64,000 nt of DNA from SLRI01 sp964402505. GTDB lineage: Bacteria > Pseudomonadota > Alphaproteobacteria > Geminicoccales > Geminicoccaceae. Both the position numbers and the translations under genes were made by a program. Under the pieces are notes generated by a model. That model had not been told where the DNA came from and ran no database searches. It worked only from the letters and a program-made list of their open reading frames with translations. The stretch is from NCBI GenBank assembly GCA_964402505.1, contig CAYOCP010000016.1:34517-98516 (forward strand), given 5' to 3'. Positions 34,272 to 42,772 of this stretch are shown here, piece by piece (within the stretch, counting starts at the first letter, position 1; each line of letters opens with the position of its first letter).

Positions 34272-35795
34272 ATGGCGGAGGAGATCCTGCGCCTCGACGG
34301 CCTCTCGAAGAGCTTCTTTGGCGTCGAGGTGCTGCATGCCGTGAGCCTCGCGCTGCATCGGGGCGAGATCCTCGGCCTCGTCGGCGAGAACGGCTCGGGC
34401 AAGTCGACGACCATGAACATCCTCGGTGGCATCCACCAGGCGGATGCCGGCAGCATCACCCTCGACGGCCGATCCTACCGACCAACCGGGCCACGCGACG
34501 CCCAGGAGGCGGGTCTCGCCTTCATCCACCAGGAGCTCAACCTCTTCGAGAACCTTTCGATCGAGGAGAACATCTTCATCAGCGGCTTCCCGAGACGGCT
34601 CGGGCGGCTGCCGCTGATCGACCGGGGCCGCATCGGCCAGCGGACCCGTGAACTGCTAGACATGGTCGACATCCCCTACCCGCCGACGATGCCGGTCGCC
34701 AAGCTCAGCCAGGGCGAGCGGCAACTGGTCGAGATCGCCAAGGCACTGAGCCAGGACGCCCGCATCATCCTTCTCGACGAGCCGACCACCTCCCTGACCC
34801 GGCGCGAGACCGAGAAGCTCTTCACCATCATGGAGCGGTTGCGGGCACAGGGCATCGCCCTCATCTACATCAGCCACATCCTGGGCGACGTGCTGCGCAT
34901 CTGCGATACGATCCGGGTGCTGCGCGACGGCCATCTGGTCGGCGGCGGGACGCGCGACGAGATGAGCATCGACACGCTGATCTCGCTCATGGTCGGCCGC
35001 AAGATCGAGAACCTCTTCCCGACGCGGGACACGGTGCCGACCACGACCCCGGCGCTCGAGGTCGCGGGCATCACCCAGCCGGGCGTGGTCAAGGACGTCA
35101 GCTTCACCCTGCACACCGGCGAGGTGCTCGGTCTCGCCGGGCTGATGGGTGCCGGTCGGTCCGAGCTCGCCCGCATCCTCTTCGGTCTCGATCCCTTCGA
35201 GCGCGGCAGCATCCGCATCGACGGCGCCCCATTGGTCGAAGCCTCGCCCGAGGCCTGCATGCGACTCGGCATGGCGTTCCTCACCGAGGACCGGCGCGGC
35301 GAGGGCCTGATGATGGAAGCACCGATCACCGACAACATCGCGCTGCCCTCGCTCGGCGCCTATGCCGGCAACGTCGCGGGCTGGATCGCCCGGGGCCGCC
35401 TCGAGGAGGACGTCGCCGAGGTCAGCCGCCGGGTCCGGATCAACACCACCGACTACGGGCGAATGCTGGTCAAGAACCTTTCCGGCGGCAACCAGCAGAA
35501 GGTCGTGATCGGCAAGTGGCTCCTGCGCCAGCCCAGGGTCTTCATCCTCGACGAGCCGACCCGGGGCATCGATGTCGGCGCCAAGCTCGAGGTCTATAAG
35601 ATCGTCAACCAGCTCGTCGCCGAAGGCAGCGCCGTCCTTTTCATCTCCTCCGAGATGGAGGAGCTGATCGGCATGTGCGACCGGATCCTGGTCATGAACC
35701 ACGGCGAGATCACCGGCATCCACGAGCGCGGCGCGTTCGACAGCGAGCGCATTCTCGAGACCGCCATGCGCAAGAGCCTGGTCGAGGCTTCATGA
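34272..35795 (+). CDS. CUT2 sugar ABC transporter ATP-binding protein (double domain)
   Basis: A 507-aa tandem ATPase of the RbsA type. The first domain has Walker A GENGSGKST, signature KLSQGERQLVEIAKAL and Walker B IILLDEPTT. In the second domain the Walker A-like segment is GLMGAGRSELARI, lacking the canonical Lys, with signature LSGGNQQKVVIGKW and Walker B VFILDEPTRGID. The degenerate second site is usual in this family. It overlaps the second permease start by four bases (ATGA). Confidence 0.95.
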   Translation: MAEEILRLDGLSKSFFGVEVLHAVSLALHRGEILGLVGENGSGKSTTMNILGGIHQADAGSITLDGRSYRPTGPRDAQEAGLAFIHQELNLFENLSIEENIFISGFPRRLGRLPLIDRGRIGQRTRELLDMVDIPYPPTMPVAKLSQGERQLVEIAKALSQDARIILLDEPTTSLTRRETEKLFTIMERLRAQGIALIYISHILGDVLRICDTIRVLRDGHLVGGGTRDEMSIDTLISLMVGRKIENLFPTRDTVPTTTPALEVAGITQPGVVKDVSFTLHTGEVLGLAGLMGAGRSELARILFGLDPFERGSIRIDGAPLVEASPEACMRLGMAFLTEDRRGEGLMMEAPITDNIALPSLGAYAGNVAGWIARGRLEEDVAEVSRRVRINTTDYGRMLVKNLSGGNQQKVVIGKWLLRQPRVFILDEPTRGIDVGAKLEVYKIVNQLVAEGSAVLFISSEMEELIGMCDRILVMNHGEITGIHERGAFDSERILETAMRKSLVEAS

Positions 35796-36781
35796 AGACG
35801 GGCGCGGCCGGCCGCCGCCTTGCGCTGCTGCTCCTGCGGAACGCACCGCTGGTCGCCTTCGTCATGGTCCTCGTGGTCTTTGCCGGCCTCTCCGACCGCT
35901 TCCTCACGCTCGCCAACTTCACCAACATCGTCACCCAGTCGTCGCACGTCGCGATCATGGCGATCGGCATGACCTTCGTCCTGCTCACCGCCGGGATCGA
36001 TCTCTCGGTGGGTGCGGTCATGTATGTCGGCGTCGCCATCCTCGCCCTCTATCTGGGCGATTTGCCGGTGATGGTCTCCTTTCCGCTGATCGCCGTGCTC
36101 GGGCTGGCACTCGGCGCCGTCAACGGCTTCTTCGTCGTCCAGCTGCGCGGGCTGCATCCCTTCATCATCACCCTGGCGACGCTCTTCATCCTGCGCGGCG
36201 CTGCACTCTACCTGACCGACACCCGCATGGTCTTCGCCGAGGAGCCGATCATGAGCCTCGGCCGGACCAGCTATCTGGGCGTGCCCTGGGCCATCTGGAT
36301 GTTCGCGCTGGTCTTTCTCGTCGCCTGGGTGATCCTGCGCGAGACCCCCTTCGGCCGCCAGATCTACGCCGTGGGTCAGGATCCGGTCGCGGCCGGCAAG
36401 GCAGGAATCAACGTGCCGCTCGTGCTCTTCGCCGTCTATTGCATTTGCGGTCTCTGCGCCGCATTGGGCGGCCTCGTATCGATCGCCCAGGTCGCGGCCG
36501 CCTCCTCGACCTTCGGCTTCCAGAAGGAGTTTCCCGTGATCGCCGCCGCCGTGCTCGGCGGAACGAGCCTCTTCGGCGGTCGCGGCGGGGTCGTCGGCAC
36601 CGTCTTCGGCGCCATCCTCATCCAGACGGTCGAGAACGGCCTCGTGATGACCAACGCCAACCCCTATGTCTACCCCCTGGTGACCGCCGCCATCATCTTC
36701 CTTGCCGTCTTCGTCGACAGCCAGCGCACCCGCATCCTCGACGCCATGGGCCGCCGCAAGATCCGCGTCGAGGAGACCTGA
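35792..36781 (+). CDS. CUT2 sugar ABC transporter permease (second)
   Basis: A 329-aa RbsC-type permease with the same fold as the first: MAIGMTFVLLTAGIDLSVGA, LRGLHPFIITLATLFILRGA and IAAAVLGGTSLFGGRGGVVG. Two separate permease genes and one double ATPase imply a heterodimeric channel. The start is the ATG at 35792, in the stop of the ATPase gene. The operon ends here; the next gene is on the other strand. Confidence 0.92.
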   Translation: MKTGAAGRRLALLLLRNAPLVAFVMVLVVFAGLSDRFLTLANFTNIVTQSSHVAIMAIGMTFVLLTAGIDLSVGAVMYVGVAILALYLGDLPVMVSFPLIAVLGLALGAVNGFFVVQLRGLHPFIITLATLFILRGAALYLTDTRMVFAEEPIMSLGRTSYLGVPWAIWMFALVFLVAWVILRETPFGRQIYAVGQDPVAAGKAGINVPLVLFAVYCICGLCAALGGLVSIAQVAAASSTFGFQKEFPVIAAAVLGGTSLFGGRGGVVGTVFGAILIQTVENGLVMTNANPYVYPLVTAAIIFLAVFVDSQRTRILDAMGRRKIRVEET

Positions 36782-36795
36782 CCGCCGCCATCGGG

Positions 36796-37089
36796 CTAGG
36801 AGCCTGCCCGTCCATCGAGCGCCTGCTCGAGAGCCAGGATGCGACGCTCGAGGGCGCCGAAGCGGCGGTCGAGTTCGTCCACGTGCATGTAGCGCGGCAC
36901 CGGGGTCTCCTGGACGAACTCCCGCACCCGCTGCTCGAACTCGAGCCCGCCCTCGCGCAGCCTGAGCACCAAGAGGCGCACGAGCTCCTCCTGCGCCGGT
37001 GTCAACGCCAGATTGACCTGCCGCGTCGCCGCCGAGCGGGTCGCGCGGACCGGCGCGCGCCGGGCGTCATTCGTGGGTGCTGTCGCCAT
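36796..37089 (-). CDS. Hypothetical coiled-coil protein
   Basis: A 97-aa soluble protein. After an Arg/Ala-rich N-terminus comes a helical stretch, LTPAQEELVRLLVLRLREGG, then FEQRVREFVQETPVPRYMHV and a C-terminal coiled coil DELDRRFGALERRILALEQA. An AAGG site lies 7 bases before the ATG. I do not recognise the family. It lies between the two apiose operons in the opposite orientation. Confidence 0.6.
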   Translation of the reverse strand: MATAPTNDARRAPVRATRSAATRQVNLALTPAQEELVRLLVLRLREGGLEFEQRVREFVQETPVPRYMHVDELDRRFGALERRILALEQALDGRAGS

Positions 37090-37212
37090 GTGTCATCCTT
37101 ACCTCACCGGCGATTCCAGAGGCAATCGGTGCCCGAGGGCGGCGAACAAGTCTAGACTTTTGCTAGCAATAGCCTATGGATGCGTCCGCCCGCCCCCGGA
37201 GACCCGAAGCCG

Positions 37213-37641
37213 ATGCTCACCCCGCTCTATGTCGTCGTCATGGCGACGCTCTACATCGGCCACACTTGGTACCTCATCCTGCTGAAGCGCCACGCCCGCA
37301 AGAAGCGCGTGGACTGGCCGATGCGCCGCTACGACCGCGCCTCGCACGGCCGCAACTTCATCGCCCAATACACGCCTTTGGCGCTCCTCCTGCTCGCCGT
37401 GGTCGAGCTCGGCGGTGCGCCCGCAACGATCGTCCACGCACTCGGCCTCATGCTGGTCGCCGCCGCCCTCCTGCACTGCCACGCCTTCGGCTTTCCGGCA
37501 CGCAACGCCAGCGGCGTCGCCGCCATGGTGCTGGTGACCACCATGTACGGGACCACGGCGCTCCTCGCCCTCGCCCAGTATGTCGGGATCGCCGACATGC
37601 CGCCCGCGTCCATCGTGGCGCATCTCGGGCGGGCATGGTGA
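37213..37641 (+). CDS. MAPEG-family membrane protein
   Basis: A 142-aa four-helix protein of the MAPEG superfamily. The family pattern is a first helix (LYVVVMATLYIGHTWYLIL) followed by the Arg/Asn-rich loop DRASHGRNFIAQYTPLALLL, then a helix pair with LHCHAFGFPARNASGVAAM. In bacteria such proteins are of unknown function or glutathione-transferase-like. The start is the ATG at 37213. It overlaps the next gene by 7 bases. Confidence 0.8.
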   Translation: MLTPLYVVVMATLYIGHTWYLILLKRHARKKRVDWPMRRYDRASHGRNFIAQYTPLALLLLAVVELGGAPATIVHALGLMLVAAALLHCHAFGFPARNASGVAAMVLVTTMYGTTALLALAQYVGIADMPPASIVAHLGRAW

Positions 37642-38027
37642 ACCCGGCGCCCGACGGCGATGCCGCCCTCGCCTACATCCTGCAGAAGCTCCGCGAGCAG
37701 GGGCCGGCAACCCACGGCCAGCACGGCTACCATTTCACCGTGGTCGATCTGGCGTCGCGCTACGTGGCCGAGGTGCTCGGGCGGCGCCATCCCGATCCGA
37801 TCGAGAACGCCGACACCTACGCCGTCTCGACGCCGCTCTACGACGCCGCCTGGGAGCTGGCGCGGCGCGGCATCGTCCGGCCGAGCGTCCAGACCTCCTT
37901 CATGCAGTTCGACGCCTACCAGAGCACGGGCGGCGGCTACACCCTGACCGCCATCGGCGCCCAATGGCTCGAGACGCTGGGCGAAGCCCGCCTCGCGCTT
38001 CGCGATCCCTGGGGTCCTTTCCCCTGA
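37635..38027 (+). CDS. Hypothetical protein, possibly winged-helix-like
   Basis: A 130-aa soluble protein starting at the ATG at 37635, inside the end of the MAPEG gene, so the two are probably coupled. It begins MVNPAPDGDAALAYILQKLR and has alternating helices with WELARRGIVRPSVQTSF and a beta-like YQSTGGGYTLTAIGAQWLE, an arrangement seen in winged-helix domains. I do not recognise the family. Confidence 0.6.
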   Translation: MVNPAPDGDAALAYILQKLREQGPATHGQHGYHFTVVDLASRYVAEVLGRRHPDPIENADTYAVSTPLYDAAWELARRGIVRPSVQTSFMQFDAYQSTGGGYTLTAIGAQWLETLGEARLALRDPWGPFP

Positions 38028-38056
38028 CCCACGCCTCGCCCCGCTTCCCCATCACC

Positions 38057-38090
38057 TTGCGTCGGCGCGTCACGCTGGTATAATCAGCAG
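38057..38090 (+). promoter_or_regulatory. Promoter with shared motif upstream of the apsD-like operon
   Basis: TGGTATAATCAGCAG (38076-38090) repeats the motif at 32030-32044. TTGCGT (38057-38062) lies 16 bases before TATAAT. The gene starts about 60 bases downstream, after a GGGAGGGAAG ribosome site that also resembles the apnL leader. Confidence 0.6.
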
Positions 38091-38129
38091 TCAATGGGGC
38101 CTGGAGGACCTCGGGAGGGAAGGTGCAGC

Positions 38130-38156
38130 ATGAACCGGGCGATCCGCCGATGCTGA
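38130..38156 (+). other. Possible 8-codon leader ORF before apsD-like gene 1
   Basis: ATG at 38130, at good spacing from GGGAGGGAAG, opens the frame MNRAIRRC and stops at 38154-38156, four bases into the first apsD-like gene (ATG at 38150). It could couple translation, or the gene may start at the GTG at 38123 instead. Confidence 0.3.
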
Positions 38157-39142
38157 AGGGTGGGGTCATCGGCTGCGGGTTCTTCGCCGCCAACCATCTG
38201 GCCGCATGGCAGCTCCTCGACGGCGTCCAGATCGTCGCCGTCTGCGACCGCGACCCCGAAAAGGCCCGATGGAACGGTGCCGGAAGCTATTCCGATGCCG
38301 CCGCGATGCTGGAGGCCGAGGAGCTCGACTTCGTCGACATCGTCACGACGGTCGGCTCGCACCGGCCGCTGGTCGAGCTGGCCGCGTCCCATGGCGTCGC
38401 GGCGATCTGCCAGAAGCCCTTCGCGGCGAGCCTCGAGGACGGTCGCGCCATGGTCGAGGCCTGCGAGCGGGCCGGCGTGCCGCTCATGGTGCACGAGAAC
38501 TTCCGCTGGCAGTCGCCGCTCATGGCCGTCAAGGCCGTGCTGGATTCGGGCGAGATCGGCGAGCCGACCTACGCGCGCCTCAGCTTTCGCCACGCCCACG
38601 ACATCTATGCCGACCAGCCCTATCTGAAGACCGAGCCCAGGCTCGCCATCATGGATCTCGGCATCCACCTGCTCGACCTCGCCCGCCATCTCCTCGGCGA
38701 GGTCAGGCGGCTGCACTGCCGGACCCAGCGGATCAACCCGGAGGTCACGGGCGAGGACTGCGCCACCATCGTCCTCGATCACGCGGACGGTGCGGTCAGC
38801 CTCGTCGACTTCTCCTTCAGCACGAAGCTCGAGCCGGACCCCTTCCCCCAGACACTGGCGCGGATCGAGGGCACCCTGGGCACGGTCGAGCTCGGGCAGG
38901 GCTACCGGCTCAAGGTCTCGGGCGAAGGCTGGTCGCGCGAGAGCAGCGTCGAGCCCGAGCCGCCGGCCTTCGGGGCAAAGCCCTGGCATGTCATCCAGGA
39001 GAGCGTCTTGAACATCCAGCGCCACTGGCTCGAATGCCTGCGCACCGGTGCGGCACCCTCGACCTCGGGCGCCGACAATCTCGAGACCCTCGGGCTCGTC
39101 TTCAAGGCCTACGAATCGGCGGCGACCGGGAGGGCGCTTTGA
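38150..39142 (+). CDS. apsD: Gfo/Idh/MocA dehydrogenase, D-apiose dehydrogenase-like (copy 1)
   Basis: A 330-aa NAD(P)-dependent oxidoreductase. The Rossmann site is GGVIGCGFFAANHLAAW. The catalytic region has the family Lys as CQKPFA (in place of EKP), and IMDLGIHLLDLARHLLGE holds the metal-free catalytic Asp-His pair. ApsD oxidises D-apiose to D-apionolactone and is a member of this family. About half the residues match the next gene, so the two are tandem paralogues. The start is the ATG at 38150 or the GTG at 38123. It overlaps the next gene by four bases. Confidence 0.75.
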   Translation: MLKGGVIGCGFFAANHLAAWQLLDGVQIVAVCDRDPEKARWNGAGSYSDAAAMLEAEELDFVDIVTTVGSHRPLVELAASHGVAAICQKPFAASLEDGRAMVEACERAGVPLMVHENFRWQSPLMAVKAVLDSGEIGEPTYARLSFRHAHDIYADQPYLKTEPRLAIMDLGIHLLDLARHLLGEVRRLHCRTQRINPEVTGEDCATIVLDHADGAVSLVDFSFSTKLEPDPFPQTLARIEGTLGTVELGQGYRLKVSGEGWSRESSVEPEPPAFGAKPWHVIQESVLNIQRHWLECLRTGAAPSTSGADNLETLGLVFKAYESAATGRAL

Positions 39143-40155
39143 GCGTGCTTCGGGGTGCGGTCATCGGCTGCGGCTTCTTCGCCCAGAACCACCTTAAGGC
39201 CTGGGGCGACGTCGAGGGCGCCGAGCTCGTGGCGGTTTGCGATCTCGATCCCGCCAGGGCCGAAGCCGCGGCGACGATCACCGGGGCGACGCCCTACACC
39301 GATGTCGAGGCCATGCTGGTGGCGGCGCAGCCGGACTTCATCGACATCGTGACCACCATGGAGACGCACGAGGCGTTGGTCCTCGAGGCCGCGGCCGTCA
39401 AGGCCCATGTCATCTGCCAGAAGCCCTTCGCCACCGACATCGACGCGGTCCGTCGCATCCTCGACACCGCCGAGGCCGCCGGCATCCGCCTCATGGTGCA
39501 CGAGAACTTCCGCTTCCAAAGGCCGCTCGTCGAGCTGAAGCGGGCGATGGCGGAGATCGGCCAGCCCTTCTTCGCCCACATCGCCTGGCGCACCGGCTAC
39601 GACGTGGTGGCGGGCCAGCCCTACCTCGCCGAGGTCGAGCGCTTCATCGTCCTCGATCTCGGCATCCACGTCCTCGATGTCGCCCGCTTTCTCCTCGGCG
39701 ACGTCGAGGACCTCTACGCCCGCACGCAGCGGACGATGCCGCGCGCGATTGGCGAATCGCAGGCGACGATGTCGCTCCGCCATCGCTCCGGCGCCGTCTC
39801 CGAGGTGGCCTGCACCTACACCAACCGCATCGACCCGGACCCCTTCCCCGAGACCCTGATCGAGGTCGAGGGCACCGCCGGAACGCTGCGTCTCGGACGC
39901 GATTTCCGGCTCGAGCTGCACCGACCGGGCCATGTCGAGGTGCGCGAGGTCCACCCGAGGCCGCCCGCCTGGGCCGATCCCCGATGGGCGCTGGTCCAGG
40001 AATCGGTGCTCAACACGCAGCAGCATTTCATCGACTGCCTGCGCTCGGGCGACGAGTTCGCCACCTCCGGCCGCGACAACCTCAAGACCTTCGCCCTGGT
40101 CGAGGCGGCCTATGCATCGGCCGAATCGGGCCAGCCCGTGGTGCCCGAGGAATGA
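39139..40155 (+). CDS. apsD: Gfo/Idh/MocA dehydrogenase, D-apiose dehydrogenase-like (copy 2)
   Basis: A 338-aa paralogue of the preceding gene: RGAVIGCGFFAQNHLKAW at the N-terminus, CQKPFATDIDAVRRI and IVLDLGIHVLDVARFLLGD. The start is a TTG at 39139 after GGGAGGG; the previous stop (TGA) overlaps it. One copy should be the true ApsD; the other could act on a different aldose, the cyclic anomer or a lactone form. I cannot tell which. The 3' end overlaps the RuBisCO-like gene by four bases (ATGA). Confidence 0.75.
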   Translation: MSVLRGAVIGCGFFAQNHLKAWGDVEGAELVAVCDLDPARAEAAATITGATPYTDVEAMLVAAQPDFIDIVTTMETHEALVLEAAAVKAHVICQKPFATDIDAVRRILDTAEAAGIRLMVHENFRFQRPLVELKRAMAEIGQPFFAHIAWRTGYDVVAGQPYLAEVERFIVLDLGIHVLDVARFLLGDVEDLYARTQRTMPRAIGESQATMSLRHRSGAVSEVACTYTNRIDPDPFPETLIEVEGTAGTLRLGRDFRLELHRPGHVEVREVHPRPPAWADPRWALVQESVLNTQQHFIDCLRSGDEFATSGRDNLKTFALVEAAYASAESGQPVVPEE

Positions 40156-41399
40156 GCTCGCGCATCCACGCGCACTATCTGGTCGAGACGGCCGACGACC
40201 CGCGTCGGGCTGTCGAGGTGATGGCCGGCGAGCAGTCGTCCGGAACCTTCATAGCCCTCCCCGGCGAAACGCCCGAGCTCAAGGAGCGCTTCGGCGCGCG
40301 GATCGAGAAGCTGGATCTCCTCGAGGAGGTGGCCGAACCGAGCCTGCCCGGCGCCCGATCCGGCCCCGTCCATCGCCGCTGCCGGGCCGAGCTCTCCTGG
40401 CCGCTCGACACTGTCGGCCCGTCGCTCCCCAACCTCGTCGCCACGGTCGCGGGCAATCTCTTCGAGCTGCAGCAGCTCTCGGGGCTGCGCCTGCTCGACA
40501 TCGACCTGCCGCCGGCCTTCGGCGAGCGCTATCCGGGCCCCGCCTTCGGCATCGAAGGTACCCGGCGCCTCGCCGGCGTGGCGGAAGGTCCCCTCATCGG
40601 CACCATCATCAAGCCCTCGGTCGGCCTCTCGCCCGAGGCCACGGCGGAGATGGTCGAGACGTTGGCCCGGGGCGGCATCGACTTCGTCAAGGACGACGAG
40701 CTGCAGGCCGACGGCCCCGCCTGCCCGTTCGAGGCGCGGGCGCGGGCGGTCATGCGGGTCATCGACCGGCACGCCGAGCGGACCGGCAAGCGGGTCATGT
40801 TCGCCTTCAACCTGACCGGCGAGATCGACGAGATGCGCCGCCGCCACGACCTCGTCCTCGAGCTCGGCGGCACCTGCGTCATGGCGAGCCTGAACTCGGT
40901 CGGGCTCGCCGGCATGGTCGAGCTCGGGCGCCACAGCCGGCTGCCGATCCACGCCCACCGCAATGGCTGGGGCTACCTCTCGCGCCATCCGCTGCTGGGC
41001 TGGTCCTACCCCGCCTGGTCCAAGCTCTGGCGGCTGGCGGGCGCCGACCACATGCACGTCAATGGCATCCGCAACAAGTTCTGCGAGCCCGACGAGAGCG
41101 TGATCGCCTCGGCGCGGAGCCTCCTGACACCCTTGTGGGACAAGAACCCCTGCATCGCCATGCCGGTCTTCAGCTCGGGCCAGACCGCGGCCCAGGCGCA
41201 CGACACCTTCGCGGCGATCGGCACGACCGACCTGATCTTCGCCGCCGGTGGCGGCATCATGGGACATCCGGGCGGCATCGAGGCAGGTGTCGCGAGCCTG
41301 CGCCAGGCCTGGGAGGCGGCCGCCCTGGGCATCCCTCTCGCGACCGCCGCGGCCGAGCATGCGGAGCTGCGCATCGCCCTCGGGGCGCTCGGCCGGTGA
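40152..41399 (+). CDS. oiaX: RuBisCO-like protein, 3-oxo-isoapionate-4-phosphate decarboxylase or transcarboxylase/hydrolase
   Basis: A 415-aa RuBisCO-like protein (RLP). The carbamylation/metal motif GIDFVKDDE is intact; TIIKPSVGL matches RuBisCO's K-P segment; phosphate-binding residues are seen in VFSSGQTAAQA and FAAGGGIMGHPGG. In D-apiose pathways two RLPs are known: OiaX, which decarboxylates 3-oxo-isoapionate-4-phosphate, and OiaT, which cleaves and hydrolyses it. I cannot distinguish them from sequence alone; the symbol is provisional. The context gives strong support to the substrate. The length fits RLPs, about 415 aa, shorter than RuBisCO large subunit. Confidence 0.8.
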   Translation: MSSRIHAHYLVETADDPRRAVEVMAGEQSSGTFIALPGETPELKERFGARIEKLDLLEEVAEPSLPGARSGPVHRRCRAELSWPLDTVGPSLPNLVATVAGNLFELQQLSGLRLLDIDLPPAFGERYPGPAFGIEGTRRLAGVAEGPLIGTIIKPSVGLSPEATAEMVETLARGGIDFVKDDELQADGPACPFEARARAVMRVIDRHAERTGKRVMFAFNLTGEIDEMRRRHDLVLELGGTCVMASLNSVGLAGMVELGRHSRLPIHAHRNGWGYLSRHPLLGWSYPAWSKLWRLAGADHMHVNGIRNKFCEPDESVIASARSLLTPLWDKNPCIAMPVFSSGQTAAQAHDTFAAIGTTDLIFAAGGGIMGHPGGIEAGVASLRQAWEAAALGIPLATAAAEHAELRIALGALGR

Positions 41400-42772
41400 G
41401 CCTGCCGCAAGGCTGCCTCGTCGCCTTCTACGGCGACGACTTCACCGGCTCCTCGGCGGTCATGGAGGTCCTGACCTTCGCCGGTCTGCCGACCGTGCTC
41501 TTCACCGAGGCGCCGACAGAGGAGCGGCTCGCCGGCTTCGCCGGCCACCCTGGCATCGGCATCGCCGGCGTGGCGCGGGCGAGGTCGCCGGCCTGGATGG
41601 ACGCCAATCTGCCCTCCACCTTCGCGGCCCTGAAGGGACTCGCCGCGCCCATCGCCCACTACAAGGTCTGCTCGACCTTCGATTCGAGCCCGTTTCTGGG
41701 CTCGATCGGCCGCGCCATCGACCTCGCGGCCCCCGTTCTCGGCGGCGTCTGGTACCCGCTTCTGGTCGCGGCGCCGGAGATCCAGCGCTACCAGCTCTTC
41801 GGCAATCTCTTCGCCGCCGTCGACGGTGTCGGCTACCGGCTGGACCGCCATCCGACCATGGCGCGTCATCCGGCGACACCCATGGACGAGGCCGATGTCA
41901 GGCTGCATCTGGCGAAGCAGACCGCCCGGCCCGCGGGCCTCGTCGACTACCTGGCCCTCCTCCGCGACGGTGGACGGCAGGCGCTGGAGCGGGAGCTGGC
42001 GCGAGGTGCCGAGATCATGGCCTTCGACGCGCTCGACGAGGCGAGCCTCGAGGCTGCGGGCCGCCTCATCTGGGAGGAGCGCGGCGAGCGCCTTCTCGCC
42101 ATCGGCAGTCAAGGGGTCGAGTACGCGCTCGTGGCACACTGGCGCAAAGCCGGCCTGCTCGGCCCGCCACCGCCGCGCCGCACCGCCGGCCGCCGGAGGA
42201 TCGCCGTGGCGTCCGGAAGCTGCTCGCCGGTGACGGCACGGCAGATCGAATGGGCCGAGGCGAACGGCTTCGAGGCCATCCGCCTCGACGTCGCGCGGGC
42301 GGTCGACGAGGCAGCCTGGCGGGTGGCGCTCGACATGGCGATCGCCGCGGCCGGCACCGCCTGCCGTGCCGGCCGCGAGCCTCTGGTCTTCACCGCCCGC
42401 GGCCCCGACGATCCGGCCATTCCCGCCCTGGCCGCCGCCATCGAGGCCAGCGGTGCCGATGCCGAAACGGTCAACACCCGCATCGGCCACGGGCTCGGCA
42501 GCGTGCTGCAGGCGCTCGTCGCCACGCACGATCTCGGCCGCGTCGCCATCGCTGGCGGCGACAGCTCGGGCCACGCCCTGGCCGGCCTCGGCGTCTACGC
42601 GCTCGAGGCCGAGATCGAGCTCGCCCCCGCCTGCGCGCTCAGCCGGGCCTTCAGCGACCACTCCCGCTTCCACGGCATCGAGATCGCCCTGAAGGGCGGG
42701 CAGATGGGACCCGTCGATTACTTCGGCCTGATCGCCAACGGTCGGCCATCCGCGAGGGAGACACGGACATGA
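41396..42772 (+). CDS. oiaK: DUF1537-family kinase, 3-oxo-isoapionate kinase-like
   Basis: A 458-aa four-carbon acid sugar kinase-type protein. The N-terminal sugar-binding domain has the Asp-Asp of FYGDDFTGSSAVMEVL. The C-terminal nucleotide-binding domain has the glycine-rich IAGGDSSGHALAGLG. OiaK phosphorylates 3-oxo-isoapionate at O4, which makes the substrate of the RLP encoded just upstream. The start is GTG overlapping the RLP stop (GTGA). It ends in a 4-base overlap with apnO. Confidence 0.82.
   Translation: MSLPQGCLVAFYGDDFTGSSAVMEVLTFAGLPTVLFTEAPTEERLAGFAGHPGIGIAGVARARSPAWMDANLPSTFAALKGLAAPIAHYKVCSTFDSSPFLGSIGRAIDLAAPVLGGVWYPLLVAAPEIQRYQLFGNLFAAVDGVGYRLDRHPTMARHPATPMDEADVRLHLAKQTARPAGLVDYLALLRDGGRQALERELARGAEIMAFDALDEASLEAAGRLIWEERGERLLAIGSQGVEYALVAHWRKAGLLGPPPPRRTAGRRRIAVASGSCSPVTARQIEWAEANGFEAIRLDVARAVDEAAWRVALDMAIAAAGTACRAGREPLVFTARGPDDPAIPALAAAIEASGADAETVNTRIGHGLGSVLQALVATHDLGRVAIAGGDSSGHALAGLGVYALEAEIELAPACALSRAFSDHSRFHGIEIALKGGQMGPVDYFGLIANGRPSARETRT

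Noticed and set aside
40152..41399. Genuine RuBisCO or MtnW
   Set aside because: Context has no Calvin or methionine-salvage genes; it is shorter than RuBisCO and lies within the apiose gene set.
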